DNA of 42,071 bases, from the NCBI GenBank assembly GCA_028710685.1, contig JAQTTQ010000007.1, positions 1 to 42,071 on the forward strand, given 5' to 3'. The notes below the pieces were generated by a model. The model was not told where the DNA came from and did no database searches. It saw only the letters and a list, made by a program, of their open reading frames with translations. Shown here one piece after another: positions 37,801 to 42,071 of the stretch (its first letter is position 1; every line of letters begins with the position of its first letter). A program made the position numbers and the translations under genes. This stretch comes from Candidatus Omnitrophota bacterium (GTDB taxonomy: Bacteria; Omnitrophota; Gorgyraeia; Gygaellales; Profunditerraquicolaceae).

Positions 37801-37983
37801 GGTTTCTACGTCAACGGGGCTTGCCCCCGGGTAGCTTGCTATCACGCTTATCGAAGGAGGCTCTATTTCAGGCATCATATCAACTCCCAGCCTGCTTAAT
37901 GAATAAACTGCCAGGATAATTATGGCAGTAAAAATCATCAAATTAGTAACCGGTTTCTTTACCCCGAATTTCGGAAGATTCAT
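34807..37983 (-). CDS. RND efflux pump inner-membrane transporter (AcrB/MexB-like)
   Basis: This 1058-residue proton-driven exporter has the usual two-fold repeat: 12 membrane helices with two large periplasmic loops. The start FGVKKPVTNLMIFTAIIIL, then ASYPGASPVDVETKV and the relay segment GMIVDNAIVVVDNI in helix 4, are family hallmarks. The second half has GIVVNNAIVLISYIN. The relay resembles the hydrophobe/amphiphile (HAE) type rather than the metal type. It pairs with the adaptor (ATGA overlap upstream) and the TolC gene. The substrate cannot be read; MarR control hints at aromatic or amphipathic compounds. Confidence 0.95.
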   Translation of the reverse strand: MNLPKFGVKKPVTNLMIFTAIIILAVYSLSRLGVDMMPEIEPPSISVIASYPGASPVDVETKVTEELENQLGTTPGLEKITSSSSEGSSVIRLKFIWGTNLDEASNDVRDRIERAKRFLPDIPDEMDNPMIFKFNTANMPIIYIGITAGQSYPDLYDIVDKKIGDSLKQLPGVGTVQIQGGGLERQINIWVDRQRLEGYGFSVLDIQNKLKQENITQPVGNLKTGLTDYLVRLPGEFVKPDEINLVILGKRGKKLIYLKDVARIDDGFKEETGYVRINKQRGIMLMVQKQNGTNTVEVASRVKARLKEIEKTLPADVKLNIIFDTSKDIIDSLKSLKSSVWLGILLVILVVWFFLRAFTPSLIIALTLPFSILATFIYLFLSKGTINVISLSSLAIAAGMIVDNAIVVVDNIHRKLERGNRPSEAAIFGASELFLAISASTLTTVVVFLPMLFIPGVIGIMFGVLAMVVSVALLASLFTALTFTPMLCSKFMRFNSDDKRKHILKLYDISERWFKSLESAYAKALGFCLSHKKLILAGFSIAFISSILLLPLVGNEFIPEEDSGDLRLTVYLPIGTRIEETDKVAQRIEGILKEDIPEASFYYSRSGAVTGVGRLMGGSSGTHIISAGAKLIPKEKRRRSVKQIGQAVREKVKLIPGVLKTDITTGNPLGRLIAGTGGKTVQLDIIGHSFEETDALAEKIRLILEKIPGAVDVSVSREANRPELRIEIDREKAASLGLDMYTISESMKTFIQGATATKYREKGKTYDIYVRLEESSRTKIEDIRNLAIIAPLPADNVPFETLEEAASAKGAIRKHIRLSNIAKIYESSGPETIERLNRERVVSVECNAYQRSSGKIVEDLKRGLTKVAIPSDIIVSFGGEADEQKKAFWDLSLLLILGISLVYMVMAGQFESLLDPFIVMFSIPFTFVGVIVGFVTTRTNLSINTFLGIVMLMGIVVNNAIVLISYINILRARGLTMFDAVTSAGRDRLRPVLMTTITTLAGLLPLALSHGTGSETWQPLGITMISGLSVSTFITMFFVPTLYAIFHKRKIPQEVLKI

Positions 37984-38855
37984 GGATTATCTACCTCTGC
38001 TTCTACCAAGGCTCCTTCATATAACTTCTGCTGGCCCATTATTACTACTAATTCTCCCTCTCTAAGCCCGCTTAAAACCTCATAGTAAGGCCCGTCTTTT
38101 ATCCCCAGGGATATTTGCCTTAAAGCCGCCTTCTTGTTTTCGATTACGAATACATAAGTATTAGAATCCCTGCCCATTGTCGCTTCTTTAAGTATAGCCA
38201 AAGCTGCCAACCTTTTGTCCAAAATAATACTTACCTTGGCAAACATACCAGACCTTAATCTTCCTTCGGGGTTGTCCACTGTTATCTCAATAGGCGCAGA
38301 ACGCGTAGAAAGGTCTATTACGGGGCTTATCTTGGTGACTACCCCCGGGAATTCTTCATTTGGCCAAGAGTCTACTTTAGCCTTTGCCTCTTGAGATAAA
38401 GAAATCCTTGGCATATATTTTTCAGGAATATCCAAAGTTATCTTTACCTTTTCATCGTTTACCACAAATGCAACCGGAGTCTGCGTATTGACATTCTCCC
38501 CAATATCCACAAAAACCCTGCCTACTACGCCCGTTAAAGTGCTCTCAACCGGGGCCTTTTCAAACTTAAGCCCGACCTCATCGCGGTCAATATAGCAGAT
38601 GACATCGCCTTTATTTATCAAACTGCCGTCTTCCTTAACTTTTTCTATTATTTTTCCGCTTACCTTAGGGTATATATAAGCTTCATCCGTAGCCTTTATA
38701 TCCCCGGCATATTCCAGTATATAGTTTAGTTCTTTTGCTTCCAATTTCATTGCCTTAACCGGTATAACCTCCTGCTTCATATTGTTTATTTCTTTGGCCT
38801 GGCATCCGCATATAAAGGCTGAATATAAAAATAATATTAAAATAAACTTACGCAT
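37980..38855 (-). CDS. RND periplasmic adaptor (membrane fusion lipoprotein)
   Basis: This 291-residue adaptor links the RND pump to TolC. The signal peptide ends in a lipobox (ICGC, Cys18). The two half-motifs of the lipoyl-like domain (GDIKATDEAYIYPKVSGKI and VESTLTGVVGRVFVDIGENV) flank only a very short connector. The alpha-helical hairpin of longer adaptors such as AcrA therefore looks nearly absent. The beta-barrel and membrane-proximal parts follow. At 291 residues it is shorter than the usual 370-400. It lies 2 nt after tolC and overlaps rnd by ATGA. Confidence 0.9.
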   Translation of the reverse strand: MRKFILILFLYSAFICGCQAKEINNMKQEVIPVKAMKLEAKELNYILEYAGDIKATDEAYIYPKVSGKIIEKVKEDGSLINKGDVICYIDRDEVGLKFEKAPVESTLTGVVGRVFVDIGENVNTQTPVAFVVNDEKVKITLDIPEKYMPRISLSQEAKAKVDSWPNEEFPGVVTKISPVIDLSTRSAPIEITVDNPEGRLRSGMFAKVSIILDKRLAALAILKEATMGRDSNTYVFVIENKKAALRQISLGIKDGPYYEVLSGLREGELVVIMGQQKLYEGALVEAEVDNP

Positions 38856-38857
38856 AA

Positions 38858-40123
38858 TTAAAAACCTCCTGTTGCTTTATCAAATTCTGCCTTAGCTACC
38901 ATATAGTCATAAGAAGCCTGGTTGAGGCTAAACTGCGATACAGCATATTTGGCATTGGCATCGCTTTTATCAAGAAAACTCGCCTCTCCTTTAGCATACT
39001 TCTTATTCATAACTTTGAAGTTATCTTCATACATTTTCAGGTCTGATTCCGAAGATTTAATCTTAGAAAGCGCATCTTTTAAGCTAAGATACGCGTCCTT
39101 TAACTCCAAAGTAATATCCTTGATCGCTTTATCCTTTAGGATCTGGGTCTTTTTTAAATCAATTACTGCCTGCTCTACTTTCGCCTTTGCCTTCCATCCG
39201 TCAAATATAGGCCAAGAAAACGTAGCCCCCAAGACATTATAATCATGCCAGTCTCTGGTATTAACAGTAGTGGTCACCGCATGCGACCTGCTGTAATAAT
39301 CCCACCCCGCGTATATGCTCGGCCGCGTTGATGATTTAGCTATTTCAATAGACCTTTTATCCGCATTAATCTGGGCTGCATACTGCTTTATCTCCGGCCT
39401 TACCTCAAGCGCTTTTAATAACCCTTCATCAAAAGCAGCCTCCCTGCCATCATAGTAAAATTCTCCTGTGGCAACTATATTAACAGTTTTATCAAGATAT
39501 AACAAATTGTTTAGCGTTTCCTGGGCCAAGCTTATTTGGTTTAAGGAAGATTCGTAAACTTGCGTTAAATTACTTAAAGAGGCTTCTGCCTGAAGCACCT
39601 GTGAATCTGAGGCTTCTCCAAATTTATGTTTTTCTTTCATAAAATCCAGGTGCTCCTTGCCGTTATCCAGCAAAACCTTATTAAGCTTAGAATATTCCTG
39701 AGCCAGTAAAAGGGTATAGAGGCTCTTTTTAACATCTAACGCTGTCTCTATCCTGCTTTTGTCTAAAAGAGCCTGAGAGACTTCAAAGATATAACCGGTA
39801 TATTTTATAGTATTAAAAGTCTTGCCTCCTGTATAAAGATACTGCTTTAAACTAACCTGTGAGCCGGTCTGGCTCATATCTTTAGAATAATAACCTCTTG
39901 TATAGGTCCAATCTCCTAGAAAAGTTAAAGAAGGAAAGAGGTCAGCGTGGCTCTCAGCTATTTTAGCCTTGGCCTTGATTAATTCTTCTTCCCCAAGCAA
40001 TATATTACGGTTATCTCTTAACGCAATTATAAGAGCCTCTTCTATAGATAGAGGCATCTCTTCGGCTATAAGTAGGGATAGAGGAAGGAATAAAATAATT
40101 GCAATAACTGCTGCTGTCTTCAA
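38858..40123 (-). CDS. TolC-family outer-membrane efflux channel
   Basis: This 421-residue protein has a signal peptide (about 1-21) and the TolC repeat of long coiled helices. The first repeat begins MPLSIEEALIIALRDNRNIL and the second is VRPEIKQYAAQINADKRSIEIAKSS, followed by RPSIYAGWDYYSR. The C-terminal helix ends DKATGGF. It forms the trimeric exit duct for the RND pump encoded downstream. Its ATG overlaps the marR stop by ATGA, so expression of the whole pump is tied to the regulator. Confidence 0.93.
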   Translation of the reverse strand: MKTAAVIAIILFLPLSLLIAEEMPLSIEEALIIALRDNRNILLGEEELIKAKAKIAESHADLFPSLTFLGDWTYTRGYYSKDMSQTGSQVSLKQYLYTGGKTFNTIKYTGYIFEVSQALLDKSRIETALDVKKSLYTLLLAQEYSKLNKVLLDNGKEHLDFMKEKHKFGEASDSQVLQAEASLSNLTQVYESSLNQISLAQETLNNLLYLDKTVNIVATGEFYYDGREAAFDEGLLKALEVRPEIKQYAAQINADKRSIEIAKSSTRPSIYAGWDYYSRSHAVTTTVNTRDWHDYNVLGATFSWPIFDGWKAKAKVEQAVIDLKKTQILKDKAIKDITLELKDAYLSLKDALSKIKSSESDLKMYEDNFKVMNKKYAKGEASFLDKSDANAKYAVSQFSLNQASYDYMVAKAEFDKATGGF

Positions 40124-40569
40124 ATTACCCCTTTCTTAATATGCTTTTCTATGCGCATAAGTACGCGCAGGTAATCCTGGCGGTCTTTTTCGGTAACTTT
40201 GCCAAAAATCCTCATTACCATCCTGCGCCTTTCATGAGCGACTTTTTTCATTAAAGCCTGCCCTTTTAAATTAATCTCTATCTTAATAATACGGCGGTCA
40301 TTTTGATCAAAAATCCTATTTACATAACCAGCTTTAACTAATCTATCCACAATCCCGGTTACAGCAGCTGTAGTTACTTTCATGAAATTAGCTATATCGG
40401 TCATCTTAACTGAATCCTGGGTACTTAAATATTGCAAAACCAGAATCTGGGGCAAAGTCACCTTCCCCTTGTAAATTTCCTGCGGCTGCATATGGGCAAA
40501 CTCTTTCATAAGTATAGGCATAATCTCATTCATCTTATCGGCAAAATCAGACAATGTTAGCATTGGCAT
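40120..40569 (-). CDS. MarR-family transcriptional regulator
   Basis: This 149-residue winged-helix repressor has the MarR order: helix LTLSDFADKMNEIM, DNA-binding part STQDSVKMTDIANFMKVTTAAVTGIVDRLVKAGYV, and the wing FDQNDRRIIKIEINLKG with the conserved D-x-R-R. MarR dimers are typically released from DNA by phenolic ligands. It is the first gene of the tolC-mfp-rnd-PII-flavodoxin unit and faces an inverted repeat over its own -10, so autoregulation is likely. A near-perfect SD (AGGAGG) fixes the start. By analogy the natural ligand may be an aromatic compound, possibly the product of the neighbouring polyketide operon. Confidence 0.9.
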   Translation of the reverse strand: MPMLTLSDFADKMNEIMPILMKEFAHMQPQEIYKGKVTLPQILVLQYLSTQDSVKMTDIANFMKVTTAAVTGIVDRLVKAGYVNRIFDQNDRRIIKIEINLKGQALMKKVAHERRRMVMRIFGKVTEKDRQDYLRVLMRIEKHIKKGVI

Positions 40570-40581
40570 AGGTACCTCCTA

Positions 40582-40622
40582 ATATTATTAACTATATTGA
40601 TTATTAAGCCTATTAATAATAT
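40582..40622. promoter_or_regulatory. Inverted repeat, candidate MarR operator
   Basis: Ten-base arms ATATTATTAA (40582-40591) and TTAATAATAT (40613-40622) separated by 21 nt; the distal arm covers the -10 of the marR promoter. The spacing places the arms about three helical turns apart. The inner sequence TTGATTATTAAG also resembles MarR half-sites. Confidence 0.45.
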
Positions 40623-40646
40623 GCCATACAAGAATACATTTGTCAA
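40618..40646 (-). promoter_or_regulatory. marR-efflux operon promoter
   Basis: Minus strand TTGACA (40646-40641), 17-nt spacer, CATATT (40623-40618), with TG one base before the -10. An alternative -10, TATTAT (40621-40616), would need a 19-nt spacer. The start near 40611 leaves a leader of about 42 nt to the marR ATG. Confidence 0.6.
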
Positions 40647-40670
40647 GAAAAAACTGCGCATAAATTCTTA

Positions 40671-41186
40671 TTAAAGGGTTTTAATGAGCGTAAAGAGGAA
40701 TTTCGCTTCGGCCGTAAGCATTTGCGTGTTATGCTCAAGGATGCGGGATAATGAAGAATGCCCTTTATTCTTTTTAAGATTACCTAACTTTTTCATACTA
40801 AGGGATATCCTATTTAACATACGCAATCTTGCCCTTAGCCTATTGCGCGCTGAAATGGGCTTTAGATAATGCAAAAAATATAGGCTTAAGTCTAAGCTGA
40901 ATTGCGGCCGTTTAAGCTCTAAAAGGCTTCTGCCCAGCAATTCTTCAAAACGGGTTTTGCCTTTTGCGGTTAAAGTATAAACAATGCGTTTTGGGCGATT
41001 GCCAACTTTACCTATCTTCTTGGCTATCAATCCTTTTTGCTCCAGGACTCTTAAAGGATAATATATAGACTTGGCTTGTATTCCGGCAAACAAAGAGAGG
41101 ATCTGTTTAACCTTGGTTTTTATATCATAGCCATGCTTTGGCCCTTGGCGCAAAAGGCCCAACAACAATAATTCTTGCTCAATCAT
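40671..41186 (-). CDS. PadR-family transcriptional regulator
   Basis: This 171-residue winged-helix protein follows the PadR pattern: [21 protein letters not shown], then [22 protein letters not shown], and [21 protein letters not shown]. After it comes a helical C-terminal part (about 95-171) for dimerisation. PadR proteins often control efflux or detoxification of phenolic compounds. The ATG overlaps the accA stop (ATGA), so it is cotranscribed with accA, and it lies about 100 nt before the marR promoter. Its target is not evident. Confidence 0.87.
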   Translation of the reverse strand: MIEQELLLLGLLRQGPKHGYDIKTKVKQILSLFAGIQAKSIYYPLRVLEQKGLIAKKIGKVGNRPKRIVYTLTAKGKTRFEELLGRSLLELKRPQFSLDLSLYFLHYLKPISARNRLRARLRMLNRISLSMKKLGNLKKNKGHSSLSRILEHNTQMLTAEAKFLFTLIKTL

Positions 41187-42071
41187 GCCACAACGCCCAT
41201 GTTGCGGAATTTCTTATATCTTTGCTTAACCAGCTCATCTTTTTTTAAGGCTGTCAAATTTTTAATCTCTTTGACAAGCACTTCTTTTATATTCTGCGCT
41301 GTCTTCTCAAAGTCACGGTGAGCGCCACCTAAAGGCTCAGGGATAATCCCGTCTATAACTTTTAGTTTGATAAGGTCTTCTCCGGTTAACTTTAAAACAG
41401 CTGCTGCGTCAGGGGCCTTTGAACCATCCTTCCATAATATGGCGGCACAACCTTCGGGGGATATAACAGAATAATATGAATTTTCCAGGATATAAACACG
41501 GTCAGCTACTCCCACACCAAGCGCCCCTCCTGATCCTCCTTCGCCTATAACCACTGAGATAATCGGCGTAGAGACAGAAGACATCTCTCTTAAATTCATG
41601 GCAATTGCCTGTGACTGCCCTCTCTCTTCAGCCCCTATACCCGGGTATGCCCCCGGGGTATCAATAAATATTACCACTGGAATATTGAATTCCTCTGCCA
41701 ACTGCATCATCCTTATTGCCTTGCGGTAACCTTCAGGGTGAGCGCAGCCAAAATTGCGCTTAAGGTTCTCCTTGGTATCCCGGCCCTTTTGATGCCCTAT
41801 AACCACGATTTTCTGTTTATCTAACCTAGCAAGGCCCGAAACAATGGCCTTATCATCGGAGAAAAGCCTGTCTCCGTGCACTTCCAGGAAATCCGTCATC
41901 AAAAGTTGGATGTAATCTAAGGTGTAGGGCCTTTGTGGGTGCCGCGCAAGCTGGACTTTCTGCCAGGGGGAGAGGTTTGTATAGGTATCTTTTCTAAGAT
42001 GCTCTAGCTTATCTTCGAGCTTTCTGACCTCGGAAGATAAATCGATCTTTTTATCTGTTATAAAATGCCTG
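41183..42071 (-). CDS. accA: Acetyl-CoA carboxylase carboxyltransferase alpha subunit (5' end outside window)
   Basis: AccA, with AccD, transfers carboxyl from biotin to acetyl-CoA to give malonyl-CoA. The ORF track starts at an internal Met (41902), but the same frame is open to the window edge. It encodes the conserved N-terminal parts: a helical region ([19 protein letters not shown]) and [19 protein letters not shown] before [11 protein letters not shown]. About 295 residues are present. Family blocks [32 protein letters not shown] and [34 protein letters not shown] are intact. Malonyl-CoA is the extender for both fatty acids and the polyketide operon nearby, though accA is probably just housekeeping. 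Confidence 0.96.
   Translation of the reverse strand, partial: RHFITDKKIDLSSEVRKLEDKLEHLRKDTYTNLSPWQKVQLARHPQRPYTLDYIQLLMTDFLEVHGDRLFSDDKAIVSGLARLDKQKIVVIGHQKGRDTKENLKRNFGCAHPEGYRKAIRMMQLAEEFNIPVVIFIDTPGAYPGIGAEERGQSQAIAMNLREMSSVSTPIISVVIGEGGSGGALGVGVADRVYILENSYYSVISPEGCAAILWKDGSKAPDAAAVLKLTGEDLIKLKVIDGIIPEPLGGAHRDFEKTAQNIKEVLVKEIKNLTALKKDELVKQRYKKFRNMGVVA

Noticed and set aside
1-42071. CRISPR arrays, insertion sequences, prophage or integron features
   Set aside because: I found no regularly spaced repeats, no transposase or integrase genes and no attachment-site duplications; the tRNAs are not followed by an integrase.

Overview
The window reads as a chromosomal segment of an uncultured, probably anaerobic Gram-negative bacterium with a compact genome. 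An outer membrane is implied by LptE, BamD, TolC, an RND pump and several lipoproteins. Base composition looks like the low 40s percent GC by eye. Most neighbouring genes on the minus strand abut or overlap by 1 to 14 nt. The style resembles Candidatus Omnitrophota (OP3) genomes, but that is inference, because no rRNA or other phylogenetic marker was tested. There is no integrase, complete transposase gene or CRISPR array.

Layout. 1-9760 is housekeeping: uvrC (5' part), murJ, rpsT, a compact holA, lptE, bamD, comEC without its nuclease domain, comEA, a lone receiver-domain protein, leuS and nfo. 9859-10034 holds tRNA-Ala(GGC) and tRNA-Leu(CAA), followed by a secreted M1 metallopeptidase. From 33861 down to 11890 every gene is on the minus strand. 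In transcription order this run begins with a 9-kb biosynthetic operon and passes through a small amidohydrolase/secreted-protein group. It then enters a translationally coupled set: nucleoside phosphorylase, MtnA-type isomerase, class II aldolase fused to SCP2, and aldehyde dehydrogenase. It ends with plsC, purU, an AsmA-like protein, an unknown protein, an acyl-CoA ligase, rlmN and an SGNH hydrolase. 34002-40569 is a marR-tolC-mfp-rnd-PII-like-flavodoxin operon, and 40671-42071 is padR plus accA (5' end outside the window).

The main discovery is the operon at 24488-33861. It contains an active ketosynthase of the KS-alpha type, a partner ketosynthase that has lost all but one of the usual catalytic residues (chain length factor), a free acyl carrier protein, a TcmN-like aromatase/cyclase and a PF04199-type cyclase. 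This is the core of a type II (aromatic) polyketide synthase. Its accessory genes are not the usual actinobacterial set: a BchE-like B12/radical-SAM protein, a free-standing protochlorophyllide-reductase-type (PCP_red) domain, a protein with two tandem TIGR04076-like domains, a PanE-like reductase, an SDR and an MFS exporter. A strong promoter with an 18-bp perfect palindrome just downstream fronts the operon.

The second is the four-gene coupled set at 18377-22528. Its order matches a DHAP shunt for 5'-deoxynucleosides (5'-deoxyadenosine or methylthioadenosine). It may dispose of the 5'-deoxyadenosine made by radical SAM enzymes, including the one in the polyketide operon. The aldolase carries a C-terminal sterol-carrier-type domain, which I have not seen described for this pathway.
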